64,000 bases of DNA from a candidate division WOR-3 bacterium (GCA_024653355.1 JANLFQ010000001.1:1014576-1078575), one strand, 5' to 3'; counted from the stretch's first letter, positions 34,215 to 44,250 are shown. The notes: a model not told the origin generated them from the sequence alone. Made by a program: numbers and translations.

Positions 34215-36586
34215 GCGAAATAAACTACAAACCATTAAAAGAGAAGATTACTGCTGGCGAAGGATCACCGTTAATTAAGTTGGGAGAAGAAAAAGGTTAT
34301 ATATCAATTAGTCGCGATGGCACAAAAATTACCTATTCTGTTCAAGGATATACAGATAGCTTTTTAGACCCCGAAGAGCAAGTTAGGGCAGAACTTTACA
34401 TAGATTTAATTGAAAAATACAAATACAAACCAGATAAGAATATCATCGAATTAGAAAAACACCGCAAGATTGGGCATCCACACAAGAAAACAGATATTAA
34501 AATGGATATCGTTGTTTATGATGAGAAGCATAATCCATTTATGCTTTTTGAGTTAAAACAGCCAGAAGATTATGATAAGTATTTTGAATCTTCAATTAAA
34601 ACTCAACTTTTTGAACCGGCCGCCACAGAAGATAAGGGAAAAGGAACTTTAAAATTTCTTATCTATTACACTCGCTGGTATGATGAAGGAAAATTGCAGG
34701 AGAAATACGAGACAATAGATTACACAAAGTTTAAATCTTTTGAAGATTGGGAGGCTGCCGGTCGCCCAAATTTAAGATATATTCCCAAAAATTACGGGAT
34801 CAAAGATAAACCCCCAGAGTTTATAAAGGGCGGAGAGAAAGATTTAAGAGTAGATGTTAAAAAGGCAGAGTTAGATAGAATTGCGAGGGAGCTTCATAAT
34901 ATTTTATGGGGTGGTGGTAAATATCAGAATGAACTTTTCTTCAATTTAATTGGGATGTTTTTGGCAAAAATTTATGATGAGAAGACAACGCAAGAAGGTA
35001 AACCCTACCAATTCCAAATTTTCTTTGAGGGTTTAGACCAGGAACCGCCAGAAAAAACTTATAAAAGAATTAACAAGCTTTATAAAGGTGAGAAAGACCC
35101 TAAAACCGGAAAATATCAAGATTGTGCATTAAAACGGTTATTAAATTATAAGGATGACGATTTAGATAAAGTAAAAGACATTGTCTTCGATGCCCCGAAG
35201 GTAAAATATGTTGTTGAAGTATTACAAGATATATCTTTCCTGCAAAATAAATATGATATTCTTGGAGATTTCTTTGAGAAAATTGTGAGGCAGGAATTGA
35301 AACAAACAAAAGGGCAGTATCTTACTCACCCAAATATAGTTGATTTTATTTTATACGCACTCAAACTGGATGAACTTACTTTAGATTTAATAAATAACGA
35401 AACAAGATTGCCTTATATTATTGACCCGGCATGTGGTTCTGGGACATTTTTAATTCATGCAATGAAGTTGATTGATAGAGTTAAAGAAGAGGCAGAAAGA
35501 GATGGTAAAATAAAAAGAGATTATGCAACGCAAGAATTTTTAGATAAAAATTTTCAAAGATTGCGCAAAAATGCTTGGGCGGATGAATATATATATGGGA
35601 TTGAAATAAACTCTGATTTGGCGATGGCGTCAAAAGTAAATATGGTTGGCCACGGCGATGGTTCAGCACATATTGAAGCCGCTGATGGTTTAGTTGATTT
35701 TAGTAATTATCACGATAAATTGGCATTGAAAAAAGAAAGTAAGGTCTATTCGTTTCCTGTTAACGAGCAATTTGATGTAGTAGTGTCTAATCCTCCTTTT
35801 AGCGTGACCGTTGATAGGGATACAGCGAAACAATTCCCAAAACTTTATTCAAGAGGAGAGAAAATAGCAAAAACTCTAAAAAACAATAAAGAATCAGAAG
35901 TGGACACGGAAAATCTATTTATAGAAAGATGGTTTCAATTGTTAAAAGAAGGTGGCCGACTGGGAGTGGTTCTTCCCGAAAGTGTTTTTGATACTACCAG
36001 CAATAGAGATATTCGACTTTTCCTTTATAAATATTTTTGGATTAGAGCCGTCGTTTCGTTGCCTCATTTAGCGTTCGCTCCTTACACACAAACAAAAACC
36101 AGTCTCCTTTTTGCTCAAAAGAAAACTGCAAAAGAAGTTGAAGAATGGTGTCAATTATGGACCAAATATGAAGATGAATATAAAGAATTGAGGGCTGAAA
36201 TAAATAGGTTATTAAAATCTACCCACGAAGATAACAAAGATAAATTTATAGAACTCTTAGTTCGTCTTTTGGGTGAAGAAAATTTTAATCCGGAGGACAA
36301 AAAATTATCATTCAAAGAAATTAAAGAAAAATATGAAGAAGAAATAAAAGAAGCCGACCTTGATTGGTGGGTGTTTAGAAATGTATCCCGGGAACAAGAT
36401 TATCCCATATTTATGGCTCATGCGGAAGAAATTGGTTATAAACGCGGAGTTCGCAAAGAAGAGAAACGCCCTAATCAACTTTTTAATTCTGAAGGAGAAT
36501 ATTCAGATAGAGTAATTTACATTGATACCCAAAATCCAAAAACAATTTTAGATTGTTTAAGGAAAAGCGTGATATGGAGCAGATAA
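34211..36586 (+). CDS. Fused restriction-nuclease/N6-adenine DNA methyltransferase
   Basis: 791 residues, well beyond the roughly 500 of an ordinary HsdM. Residues about 1-130 carry an HsdR-N-like nuclease core (KMDIVVYD with Asp99, FELKQP with Glu114 and Lys116). A helical HsdM N-terminal region follows (about 215-390). Then comes the SAM-dependent methylase: motif I DPACGSGTF at about 407, motif IV NPPF at about 527, then the GRLGVVLPESVF block. The final 130 residues are coiled-coil-rich. With the specificity subunit downstream and no HsdR helicase, it resembles type IIG/IIB (BcgI-like) systems in which one chain cuts and methylates. Confidence 0.85.
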   Translation: MSEINYKPLKEKITAGEGSPLIKLGEEKGYISISRDGTKITYSVQGYTDSFLDPEEQVRAELYIDLIEKYKYKPDKNIIELEKHRKIGHPHKKTDIKMDIVVYDEKHNPFMLFELKQPEDYDKYFESSIKTQLFEPAATEDKGKGTLKFLIYYTRWYDEGKLQEKYETIDYTKFKSFEDWEAAGRPNLRYIPKNYGIKDKPPEFIKGGEKDLRVDVKKAELDRIARELHNILWGGGKYQNELFFNLIGMFLAKIYDEKTTQEGKPYQFQIFFEGLDQEPPEKTYKRINKLYKGEKDPKTGKYQDCALKRLLNYKDDDLDKVKDIVFDAPKVKYVVEVLQDISFLQNKYDILGDFFEKIVRQELKQTKGQYLTHPNIVDFILYALKLDELTLDLINNETRLPYIIDPACGSGTFLIHAMKLIDRVKEEAERDGKIKRDYATQEFLDKNFQRLRKNAWADEYIYGIEINSDLAMASKVNMVGHGDGSAHIEAADGLVDFSNYHDKLALKKESKVYSFPVNEQFDVVVSNPPFSVTVDRDTAKQFPKLYSRGEKIAKTLKNNKESEVDTENLFIERWFQLLKEGGRLGVVLPESVFDTTSNRDIRLFLYKYFWIRAVVSLPHLAFAPYTQTKTSLLFAQKKTAKEVEEWCQLWTKYEDEYKELRAEINRLLKSTHEDNKDKFIELLVRLLGEENFNPEDKKLSFKEIKEKYEEEIKEADLDWWVFRNVSREQDYPIFMAHAEEIGYKRGVRKEEKRPNQLFNSEGEYSDRVIYIDTQNPKTILDCLRKSVIWSR

Positions 36587-37827
36587 TTTTGAATATAAAA
36601 TTTAAGGAATTAGGATTGGAAAGAGAATTGAGGCTCGACACAAAGTATAATTACTTCCGTAAAGAATTAATACCCACGATATACCCAGCAAAAAAATTTT
36701 TACGATTAAAAGAATTTAAAGGTAACGGTACAAATGTAATTTTTACATCGCGAGGTACTTTTGGGGTAATTCATTTTGATAAAAAAAACGTTAATATCCA
36801 CGCCATAGTCGAACTGCAAATAGATGATGACAAACTCGAAAAAAATTTCTTATACGAATATTCTCTAACAAGTTTGTATCAACAACAGATGCAATACTTA
36901 AAGTGGGGATCAACTGTGGGGGGAATTAATAAAAATGAAGTTGAAAAGATACTTTTTCCCAATATTACAATAAAAGAGCAGAAGGATATTTTAAATAAAA
37001 TTGGCCCCAAATTGAGTGAAATCAGGAGAATTGAAGGTGAAATCGAGTCTCTTCAAGATATTATCGATGATGTTTTTGGTAAGTATGGCTACTCTACAAA
37101 ACCTAGATTAAAAAAAGAAGAATATATTTTCAATAATAAGTTTGAAAATATATCAAAAACAAATTGGTTAAGTATTCGAACCTATCTTTGTAGATTTATC
37201 GAAGAAGAATTACCAACATTTATAAAAGAAAATTTAAAAGGACGATATATGCCATTTACTAATTATATTAAGAGAATTAGCAGCGGAGAGTACATTCCTA
37301 AAAAATATTATTCTTCTTATGATACAAATTTTGTGTATTTAAGGATCAATAATATTTCTTCAAATGAATTAAATTTAGAAGACTTAATATTTTTACAAAA
37401 TACTATAGGAGAACAATATAAAAATATTGCTATAAATAAAAATAATTTAATTCTGACTCGCTCAGGTACGGTTGGAAAATGTATTATTTTCGACAAAGAA
37501 CCAGACGATGAGAGAATATTTATCCCGTCTCACCATCTTGCAGTTTTAGAGTTTAATAATTTGGGTGATGCACTCTTTCTAAAATACTATTTACAATCTT
37601 CTTTTGGTTCAGATTTCTTTTGGGCGTTCTCAACTGGTAAAAGTCAGAAGGAGATTACTAACTGGTCTATTAGAAAACTTCCTATCCCCGCAATAAATAG
37701 GAAAATTCAACAAAAAATTGTTTCGGAAATACAACAGCGGGAAGAAAAGACCAATCAATACAAAGAACAAATCAAAAAGTTAAGAAAAGAAATTGATGAT
37801 TTAATTTACCAAAGTTTGCAAAAATAA
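36574..37827 (+). CDS. hsdS: Type I-like specificity subunit (HsdS)
   Basis: 417 residues from the ATG at 36574, which has AAGGA upstream and overlaps the methylase gene by 13 bases; an in-frame TTG lies seven codons earlier. There are two target-recognition halves. The first (to about residue 160) ends in the conserved helix EQKDILNKIGPKLSEIRRIE. The second (about 215-417) shows FVYLRINNIS, ILTRSGTVGK and ends in a helix KIVSEIQQREEKTNQYKEQI. The first recognition domain is short. It gives DNA-sequence specificity to the fused nuclease-methylase. Confidence 0.82.
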   Translation: MEQIILNIKFKELGLERELRLDTKYNYFRKELIPTIYPAKKFLRLKEFKGNGTNVIFTSRGTFGVIHFDKKNVNIHAIVELQIDDDKLEKNFLYEYSLTSLYQQQMQYLKWGSTVGGINKNEVEKILFPNITIKEQKDILNKIGPKLSEIRRIEGEIESLQDIIDDVFGKYGYSTKPRLKKEEYIFNNKFENISKTNWLSIRTYLCRFIEEELPTFIKENLKGRYMPFTNYIKRISSGEYIPKKYYSSYDTNFVYLRINNISSNELNLEDLIFLQNTIGEQYKNIAINKNNLILTRSGTVGKCIIFDKEPDDERIFIPSHHLAVLEFNNLGDALFLKYYLQSSFGSDFFWAFSTGKSQKEITNWSIRKLPIPAINRKIQQKIVSEIQQREEKTNQYKEQIKKLRKEIDDLIYQSLQK

Positions 37828-37854
37828 AATATACAATACACAAAATAAAAAACC

Positions 37855-37914
37855 GTATTAGCAAAACAACTTTTGGATGAAGCGACGGAAGGAATAAAAG
37901 ATTTAATAGGTTAA
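37855..37914 (+). pseudogene. Decayed C-terminal coding fragment
   Basis: Just after hsdS, a short open frame without start reads VLAKQLLDEATEGIKDLIG and a stop. It looks like the end of a lost protein (regular amphipathic helix), but I cannot name the family. The rest of 37915-38149 is a mosaic of AT-rich and mixed sequence with an inverted repeat (CCTTCTG near 38028, CAGAAGG near 38058) and no intact gene; it is the island edge. Confidence 0.3.
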
Positions 37915-38149
37915 TGCGATACTATTTTTTGAGAGATTCGAGTATAATAAACCTGAAAATTTTGAAGGATATAAATTGCTGTTGAAAGATCGGCTCTCTT
38001 TTATCTTTATATAATTGCCCGTTGCCTTCTGAAAAATTTGGGGCGAAGCCAAAGGGCAGAAGGTCAAAAAGAACGGGGTTGTAGCGGAAGGAATTGTCGC
38101 CAGTTTATTCAATCAGAATAACTTTTTCAGTTTCCTCAAATCCCCACTG

Positions 38150-38177
38150 TTTACATCCGATAACCGCGATATATAAT
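38150..38177 (+). promoter_or_regulatory. Leaderless promoter of the 38184 gene
   Basis: TTTACA (38150-38155), 16 bp, TATAAT (38172-38177), six bases to a TTG at 38184. The geometry is identical to the yggS promoter. Confidence 0.65.
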
Positions 38178-38183
38178 TTCCCG

Positions 38184-39689
38184 TTGCGGTGCTCTAAACA
38201 CCTCTTTTTAATCCTCCTGCCCGCCTGCGTGTTTACCACTTCAGCAACCGAAGGTTTTTACAAAGACATCTTTATGGATGGCGGCACCGGCTTGACCCAT
38301 CGTCTGCGTCTCTATGCTGCCGAAAGTCTCGGTTTAACGCTGGAACTTCTGGCGTACGATGACAGTGCCCTGATGCATTCCATTATGGTCAATAACCCGG
38401 CTGACGCCAACGGTTATCTTCTCTATCCGGATGGCGCGCCACGTTTCCGGCTCCTCTACACGAATGGCGGCGATGCGGGCCGACATGGCAGAGCCTTAGG
38501 CGATACCGGACGGCAACGCATCCGTGACTTCTGCGCCCGGGGTGGCACATACATCGGCACCTGTGCCGGTGCCTATCTTGCCGCCCTGAGTCATCAAGAC
38601 AGTGGTGTTTTCCCCTACTTCTATCACCTCTGGCCCGGAAGGGTAAAGGCGACCGGCATCACCTCATCGGCAACAGGCCATTTTGTCCCGGAATCGTCAC
38701 CCTTGTTGCGCTACTACAACTTTGGCGGCGATTATTACATCGCCAATGTCCCGCACAACGGTGGCTGCTTCGCCAACGAGTCCCTTGACTTTCCACCTGA
38801 AACAGAAATCCTGCTCCGCTACGACACCACCGGGCATCGGGCGCATCGCAAGGTCAGTTGCTGGGCATGGAAAGGAGCGGACACCAGTGGTCGAATTGTC
38901 CTCACCGGTTCCCATCCCGAAGGCTACAGTTATGGCGAGCGGCTGCAGTTTATGATGGGGATGATTCGTTATGCCCTTGACGGTCAAGGTGTGCCGCGCC
39001 TTAAAGGAGTACTCGCCAATGGTGTGCCCCGGCTGATGAACATGCCCACCGGTAGCGACCCGGCATTCATTATGATTGGCGACCGGCAGTACCACCACTT
39101 TGCCTGTGACATCCCGCCGGGCTGTGAAACACTGTCCGTATATCTAACCGGTGCCGACTCCACCGATTTTAACCTGTATCTCCACTTTGGCGATTTTGCC
39201 TTTCGCTCTATTGCCGAGTATGCGGACACGAACCCGGGCAACATCAAACTCCTTCGGGTAAACTTCCCAGTCTCGGGCCGCTGGTTTATTGGCGTGGAGT
39301 GTGCTACCACAGTTGCTGTTTCGGGCGACAGTTTTCCGGTATATTCCGGACGCATTGATGTCCTGAACGGTGTTCCTTATCAGGTTGTTGCCCGCTGGGG
39401 ACCGATTGGCATTGCCGAAAACAGGGGTACAGACCAGAGACTGTTCCGTTTTACTTCCAACCCATTCCGCACTACTTTTACGGTCAATGTGCCGGAAAAT
39501 GTGTCACAGGTAATGATTGTTGACAGAAGCGGTAGAGTCTGTGCCCGCGCGCCGGAAAACGGCTTGACTTTCAGTTCAAATGTCATTAAGTGGCACCCCG
39601 ACCGTGCGATTGAGCCGGGCGTTTACCACATCTTGATACGCACCGGTGTCAGAACCCTGCGGTTACGCCTCGTTTATCTCGGTCGTTAA
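38184..39689 (+). CDS. Exported amidotransferase-like (BPL_N) protein with PPC-like and sorting domains
   Basis: 501 residues from the TTG at 38184, which yields a clean signal peptide ([20 protein letters not shown], possibly a lipoprotein at Cys15); 30 further upstream codons are open but lie over the promoter. Residues about 25-270 are a class I glutamine-amidotransferase-like fold of the BPL_N type, with the nucleophile Cys127 in [14 protein letters not shown]. Residues about 290-420 resemble a pre-peptidase C-terminal beta domain ([19 protein letters not shown]). The end is a degenerate sorting tail ([27 protein letters not shown]). Catalytic function outside the cell is unproven. Confidence 0.75.
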   Translation: MRCSKHLFLILLPACVFTTSATEGFYKDIFMDGGTGLTHRLRLYAAESLGLTLELLAYDDSALMHSIMVNNPADANGYLLYPDGAPRFRLLYTNGGDAGRHGRALGDTGRQRIRDFCARGGTYIGTCAGAYLAALSHQDSGVFPYFYHLWPGRVKATGITSSATGHFVPESSPLLRYYNFGGDYYIANVPHNGGCFANESLDFPPETEILLRYDTTGHRAHRKVSCWAWKGADTSGRIVLTGSHPEGYSYGERLQFMMGMIRYALDGQGVPRLKGVLANGVPRLMNMPTGSDPAFIMIGDRQYHHFACDIPPGCETLSVYLTGADSTDFNLYLHFGDFAFRSIAEYADTNPGNIKLLRVNFPVSGRWFIGVECATTVAVSGDSFPVYSGRIDVLNGVPYQVVARWGPIGIAENRGTDQRLFRFTSNPFRTTFTVNVPENVSQVMIVDRSGRVCARAPENGLTFSSNVIKWHPDRAIEPGVYHILIRTGVRTLRLRLVYLGR

Positions 39690-39704
39690 AAGGCAACCTT
39701 CCTG

Positions 39705-39732
39705 TTGGGCACCATTTATCAAATTTTATAAG
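39705..39732 (+). promoter_or_regulatory. Probable promoter of copA
   Basis: TTGGGC (39705-39710), 16 bp, TATAAG (39727-39732), ten bases to the ATG at 39743, with no Shine-Dalgarno site. The -35 box is poor, as expected if an activator is required. Confidence 0.4.
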
Positions 39733-39742
39733 TCTAATAGTT

Positions 39743-42157
39743 ATGGCAGACAAGATTCACATTGACCCGGTCTGCAGGATGGAGGTAGCCGAAGGAACTG
39801 AAGCGGGCAGATGGGAATATAAGGGAAAGATTTATTACTTCTGTAGTAGGAACTGTCTTGAACTGTTTCAGGCTAACCCCGAACAGTTTTTGAATCCTGA
39901 CACCCCAGAGAAAACGGAGAAACCACTTGCCGGGAAAAAGACCGAAACCGCAATTTTAAGTGTTGGCGGGATGCACTGCGCGGGCTGTGCCCGAACAGTT
40001 GAAAAGGCGCTAACCAGACTGCCCGGTGTTGTGCTGGCGCAAGTAAACTTTGCTGCCGAAGAGGCGATGGTTGAATTTGACCCGAAAACAACTTCGGTCG
40101 AACAGTTCCAGAAGGCGCTTGCCGATGCCGGTTACGAACTCCGCACGATAAAAGAAGACCCAACCGCAATCGCCCGAGAACTGAACCGGGCAAAACGCCG
40201 TATGGTCTGGTCCTGGATTCTGGTTATTCCACCGATGGTTTTGATGGTTCTTCACCTTACCGGGCTGTTTCATCTACCGATGTCAATAATGACGGCAATA
40301 GAACTGGTATTTGGCTTTGCGGTCCTGCTTGGACCGGGAAGAAACACCTTAAAAAACGCCTTCAACTCGGTAAAGGTTGGCGCCGCATCAATGGATGTGT
40401 TAATCACTCTTGGTACCATTGCGGCGCTCATTTCGGGCATTGCCGTCCTTCTGGGCTTAAAGGTCGAAAACCTGGGCCGGGTTGCCGGAATGCTTCTCGC
40501 GGTTTATCTCACCGGTAGATTCCTTGAAGCCCGGGCAAAGGGCAAAGCCGCGGATGCGATTCGCAAACTGATGGCGCTGGGTGTGCGCACCGCTCGCATC
40601 CTTCTCAATGGTGTTGAGGTTGAAGTCCCGGTCAACAGATTAAAACCGGGCGACATTATGCTCGTGCGCCCGGGTGAGAAAATCCCGACCGATGGCAAAA
40701 TTGTCGAGGGCCAAACTGCGGTTGATGAGTCAATGGCAACCGGCGAATCACTGCCCGTGGAGCGCAAACCGGGCGATGAGGTGATTGGCGCAACTATCAA
40801 CCAGACCGGATTCATCAAGGTTGCCGTAACCCGGGTCGGCAAAGACACCTTTCTTTCCCAGGTGATTCGCCTGGTTGAGGAGGCGCAGAGCAAAAAGATT
40901 CCGATTCAGGCACTTGCCGACCGTATCACCAGTTGGTTTGTGCCGGTTATCATCAGCCTTGCCCTTCTGACCGCACTTTTGTGGTTCTTTTTTGCCCCGA
41001 ACCTTAAACCGCTCCTCATTTGGGCGCACACCTTTCTTCCCTGGGTCAATCCTGAACTTTCCCGGCTTTCCCTTGCCCTGTTTGCCGGTATTGCGGTCCT
41101 CGTGATTGCCTGTCCCTGCGCTTTGGGTCTGGCAACGCCAACCGCATTGATGGTTGCCAGCGGAGTTGCTGCCAGCAAAGGGATTATCTTCCGTTCCGGC
41201 GATGCGCTCCAAACCCTGCGTCGGGTCAAGGCGATTGTTTTTGACAAAACCGGCACCATCACTCAGGGTAAACCCCGGGTGGTTGACATCCTGCCTTTGC
41301 CCGGCATAACAAAGGAGCACCTCCTTGCCCTTGCCAGTGCTGTGGAGCAGGGTTCAGAACATCTCCTTGCCCGTGCCGTGATTCAGGCAGCAAAAGAGGC
41401 AAATGTGACCCCGCTGCCCGCAACCGCAATCACCGCCCAACCCGGGTTCGGTGTCACCGGTCTGGTGGCAAATGAACCGGTTGCGGTCGGCAAATTAGAA
41501 CTGATAAAAAATCTCGGCATCGACCCCGCGCCGTTAGAATCGCTTGCGAATGCCAGCGCAACAAACGGCACCCTGCTCTATGTCGCAACCCAACACCACC
41601 CCTTGGGGGTCATCGTTGTCGCCGACATCCCGAGACCCAATTCCGCGGAGGCGATTGCCGAACTGAAAAACCTGGGCATCACGCCGATAATGCTCACCGG
41701 TGACAATCCGCAAACTGCGGGCATCATCGCCCGGCAGGTTGGTATCGACCGCTTCATCGCCGGACTCCTGCCTGCGGCAAAGAAAAAAACAATCGAAGAA
41801 CTGCGTGCCGAGTTGGGCGCAGTAGCGATGGTCGGCGACGGCATCAACGACGCCCCGGCGCTCAAAGCGGCTGATGTCGGCATCGCGCTCGGCACCGGCA
41901 CCGATGTCGCAATCGCCGCCTCGGATGTCACCTTGATTCGGGGCGAACTCAGCGCTGTGGTCCAGGCGGTAAAACTGTCCCGCGCCACATTTAAAAAGAT
42001 TAAGCAAAACCTTTTCTGGGCGTTGTTCTACAACCTCCTGGCAATTCCGCTCGCGACCCTCGGCTTACTGCACCCGATAATTGCCGAAGCGGCGATGGCA
42101 CTCTCCTCCCTCAATGTTGTCACCAACTCCCTGCGTCTGCGCCGCACACCACTCTAA
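39743..42157 (+). CDS. copA: Copper-transporting P-type ATPase with YHS and HMA domains
   Basis: 804 residues. The N-terminus is a YHS metal-binding domain ([21 protein letters not shown]), followed by one heavy-metal-associated domain with GMHCAGC (about 75-81). The core has eight membrane spans, the actuator TGES (ATGESLPVE), the transmembrane metal site Cys457-Pro-Cys459 ([14 protein letters not shown]), the phosphorylated Asp501 ([10 protein letters not shown]) and [13 protein letters not shown] identifies a Cu(I) exporter (P1B-1). The YHS fusion may aid copper delivery or sensing. A single-gene unit convergent with the CDF gene. Confidence 0.95.
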   Translation: MADKIHIDPVCRMEVAEGTEAGRWEYKGKIYYFCSRNCLELFQANPEQFLNPDTPEKTEKPLAGKKTETAILSVGGMHCAGCARTVEKALTRLPGVVLAQVNFAAEEAMVEFDPKTTSVEQFQKALADAGYELRTIKEDPTAIARELNRAKRRMVWSWILVIPPMVLMVLHLTGLFHLPMSIMTAIELVFGFAVLLGPGRNTLKNAFNSVKVGAASMDVLITLGTIAALISGIAVLLGLKVENLGRVAGMLLAVYLTGRFLEARAKGKAADAIRKLMALGVRTARILLNGVEVEVPVNRLKPGDIMLVRPGEKIPTDGKIVEGQTAVDESMATGESLPVERKPGDEVIGATINQTGFIKVAVTRVGKDTFLSQVIRLVEEAQSKKIPIQALADRITSWFVPVIISLALLTALLWFFFAPNLKPLLIWAHTFLPWVNPELSRLSLALFAGIAVLVIACPCALGLATPTALMVASGVAASKGIIFRSGDALQTLRRVKAIVFDKTGTITQGKPRVVDILPLPGITKEHLLALASAVEQGSEHLLARAVIQAAKEANVTPLPATAITAQPGFGVTGLVANEPVAVGKLELIKNLGIDPAPLESLANASATNGTLLYVATQHHPLGVIVVADIPRPNSAEAIAELKNLGITPIMLTGDNPQTAGIIARQVGIDRFIAGLLPAAKKKTIEELRAELGAVAMVGDGINDAPALKAADVGIALGTGTDVAIAASDVTLIRGELSAVVQAVKLSRATFKKIKQNLFWALFYNLLAIPLATLGLLHPIIAEAAMALSSLNVVTNSLRLRRTPL

Positions 42158-42195
42158 CTCCCTGCAACAGGTAAAGTTTGCCGGCAATATCAGGA

Positions 42196-42227
42196 GTAAA
42201 AATCGCGGACCACACACCGTGATTTAC
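42196..42227. terminator. Hairpin between convergent copA and CDF genes
   Basis: GTAAAaATCgCGG (42196 on) pairs imperfectly with CCGtGATTTAC (ending 42227). There is no clear T tract on either side; possible bidirectional terminator. Confidence 0.35.
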
Positions 42228-42241
42228 AGCGGACGAAACAA

Positions 42242-43138
42242 CTAACTGATACAGACATTTTCTTCGGACTTGCAGCCACCGCACTCCAGTTCAAAGGTGG
42301 TATGGGTAATTTGGAACTTTTCCCGCAGGGCGCAGTCCAGACCAGCAAGCAATGGATGAAATTCGCTCACCCGCCCATCGTTTACAACCAGATGCGCCAT
42401 CAGCGCCCGCTCCTCCTCACCAATCGTCCAGATGTGCAGGTCGTGAACACCGCTAATCACCGGCGAATAGTTCAAGATAAACTCCCGCACATCTTGAAAC
42501 TTCAAGTCGCTTGGCGTGGCATCGATCAGTATGCTTACCGACTGGCGAAACACCCGCCAGATGCCAAAGAGCACCAGACCACTCACCCCGATTGAAAGCA
42601 GCGGGTCGATAAAATACCAGCCGGTAAAGTGAATCACCACACCCCCCACCAACACGCTGATAAACCCCAAAAGGTCGTCAAGGAGATGCCACAGTGCAGC
42701 ACGGATGTTCAGCGAATGGCGATGCCGCGACAAAACGCCAACCGCCCCACCATTGACAATAATGCCCAGAACCGCCATCACCACCAGCAACGAACCTGTA
42801 ACCGGTTCTGGATTTAACAACCGCAAAACCGCCGCCCGGAGCACAAATACCGTAAACACTACCAAACCCAGGGCATTGACAAACGCCACAAGAATCCGCA
42901 CCTTCCGATAACCAAAGGTGCGCCGCTGATTTGGTGGTAAAAGCGCCAGGCGCCAGCCCAGGTAAGAGATCGCCAGCGCCACCGCATCGCCGGCATCATG
43001 CAGGGCGCTCGCCAGAAGCACCAGTGAATTGGCAAAGAAACCGATCACCGCCTCGGCGCCGGCAAAAAGCAAATTCAAACCCAGCGCGATGAGCAGACTC
43101 TTGCCCTCTCGGTTTGATAGGTGGTTATGAACCGCCAT
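42242..43138 (-). CDS. Cation diffusion facilitator (CzcD/ZitB-like)
   Basis: 298 residues with six membrane spans. The transport site is visible as H-x3-D in span 2 (SALHDAGDAVA, His47/Asp51) and H-x3-D in span 5 (WHLLDDLLGF). The C-terminal cytoplasmic ferredoxin-like domain has VSILIDATPSDLKFQDV and VHDLHIWTIGE, and a cysteine-rich end (ELECGGCKSEENVC). H/D sites suggest Zn2+ or a similar divalent ion. The start lies six bases from a -10 box whose promoter overlaps the upstream terminator. Confidence 0.93.
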   Translation of the reverse strand: MAVHNHLSNREGKSLLIALGLNLLFAGAEAVIGFFANSLVLLASALHDAGDAVALAISYLGWRLALLPPNQRRTFGYRKVRILVAFVNALGLVVFTVFVLRAAVLRLLNPEPVTGSLLVVMAVLGIIVNGGAVGVLSRHRHSLNIRAALWHLLDDLLGFISVLVGGVVIHFTGWYFIDPLLSIGVSGLVLFGIWRVFRQSVSILIDATPSDLKFQDVREFILNYSPVISGVHDLHIWTIGEEERALMAHLVVNDGRVSEFHPLLAGLDCALREKFQITHTTFELECGGCKSEENVCIS

Positions 43139-43144
43139 CGATTA

Positions 43145-43172
43145 ATAATAAGAAAAAAGCGCTGCCCTTCAA
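43145..43172 (-). promoter_or_regulatory. Leaderless promoter of the CDF gene, overlapping a terminator
   Basis: Minus strand: TTGAAG (43172-43167), 16 bp, TATTAT (43150-43145), six bases to the ATG at 43138. The -35 box and most of the spacer are the loop, right arm and T-tract of the upstream gene's terminator. Confidence 0.55.
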
Positions 43173-43181
43173 AGGACAGCG
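43152..43181 (-). terminator. Rho-independent terminator of the GNAT-like gene
   Basis: Minus strand: CGCTGTCCTT, two-base loop, AAGGGCAGCG (stem 43181-43160, one G-T pair), then CTTTTTTC. Confidence 0.9.
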
Positions 43182-43205
43182 ACCGGCGTTAAAATTGTTT
43201 TAACT

Positions 43206-44030
43206 TTATAATCCGCGAATCTTTTCCCGAAAGATGAACGCCTCGGTTTCGCTCACCGCAATCCGGTTCACAAAATGGTTCACCTGAGACTCGCGCAACA
43301 GGTAATTTCCATTGACAACAAGCGCCCCGCGCTCCGCCCATTCGTGAATAATCAGGTCGTCTCGCTTTAACTCGAGGTAGGTACGGAAGTCGTTGATTGG
43401 TTTCATCGTATCCGGATTGAGCACAAACGCCACCAGCACAAACGGGTCCCGGTTCAAATTGACTTTTAATGCTGGGGGATTGCCATTCGCTGCCGATAAA
43501 ACTTCAATGCCAGTAATGTTATCTATGGTTAGAAGTTGGCGCAGATTGAATTCCGGAGTAAAACCAAACCGCACGGCAATTATCCCCATCCCAACATTCT
43601 GTATCTCGGTACCGTCATCGCCGGTTTTGAGCGACCGCACCATCCGAATTCGGAAGGTGGCGACATCCTGAACCATCAGAAGTTCCCGAAATATAATCCA
43701 GGTCATTATCGCGGCAAGCCCGTTCTGGCGGTAACGTTCCTTAATCCCTGCGTCCCAGAGGATTATGCCTTTACCTGGTGGGTCCCGTTCAATTGACACG
43801 ATGCCGATTTGTTTCTTTTCATCATAAAGGAAAACAGTCGCGGTATGGCGCAAGATTTCAGTTTTCACCCCAAGGATTTTGCCCGCGAGCCCACCTTCAA
43901 CGATTCGGATGGTTTCATAATCCAGCCATTCGAACCTTGGCCCAACTTTGGCTGGTTCCCATTTAAAAGTGGCTGCTGCCCCGGTACGGCGCCGGGTCAA
44001 AGCGCCACTGTCAACGGTCTTTATCGCCAT
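43206..44030 (-). CDS. GNAT-fold-like protein of unknown function
   Basis: 274 residues. About residues 75-120 read like the acetyl-CoA-binding core of an N-acetyltransferase: GIVSIERDP, then the helix IKERYRQNGLAAIMTWIIF, comparable to the R/Q-x-x-G-x-G/A motif A, though imperfect. The rest matches no family I know. AAAGGAGG precedes the ATG. A consensus promoter lies about 220 bases upstream, leaving a long structured leader, and a strong terminator follows. Alternatively the fold assignment is wrong and it is an uncharacterised protein. Confidence 0.55.
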   Translation of the reverse strand: MAIKTVDSGALTRRRTGAAATFKWEPAKVGPRFEWLDYETIRIVEGGLAGKILGVKTEILRHTATVFLYDEKKQIGIVSIERDPPGKGIILWDAGIKERYRQNGLAAIMTWIIFRELLMVQDVATFRIRMVRSLKTGDDGTEIQNVGMGIIAVRFGFTPEFNLRQLLTIDNITGIEVLSAANGNPPALKVNLNRDPFVLVAFVLNPDTMKPINDFRTYLELKRDDLIIHEWAERGALVVNGNYLLRESQVNHFVNRIAVSETEAFIFREKIRGL

Positions 44031-44244
44031 CTCAAGCCTCCTTTAAACATTATCTTCACTACCTTACCGCCCTGACGCGGCATCGGGGATTTCTCCCCAA
44101 AACTATGCCCTGCTAACCAGCGAGCATAGAACTTTAAACTCTGCGCCTGGACGGGCTTAAACCGTCAATTTTGGGAATCGCTTAAAAGGGTCAGACTAAT
44201 ACCAGCATCTTAAACCGATTCCCCATTCCGGGGTTAGCCCTACC
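44031..44244 (-). promoter_or_regulatory. Structured 5' leader of the GNAT-like gene (candidate riboregulator)
   Basis: From the predicted start near 44244 to the ATG at 44030 the leader holds three hairpins (plus-strand coordinates): GACGG/CCGTC (44150-44166); CTATGC/GCATAG (44103-44129) with an inner GCT/AGC; and GGGGA-tttc-TCCCC (44085-44098), which in RNA is GGGGA-GAAA-UCCCC with a GNRA tetraloop. The Shine-Dalgarno follows. This length and structure is exceptional in a region where most leaders are absent. It resembles no riboswitch class I can recognise. Confidence 0.5.
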
Positions 44245-44250
44245 GCGCTT

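Noticed and set aside
38025-38170. Open frame without start across the island's right edge (KKNGVVAEGIVASLFNQ...)
   Set aside because: No start codon, no recognisable family, and it runs through the 38150 promoter; too weak to call a gene fragment.
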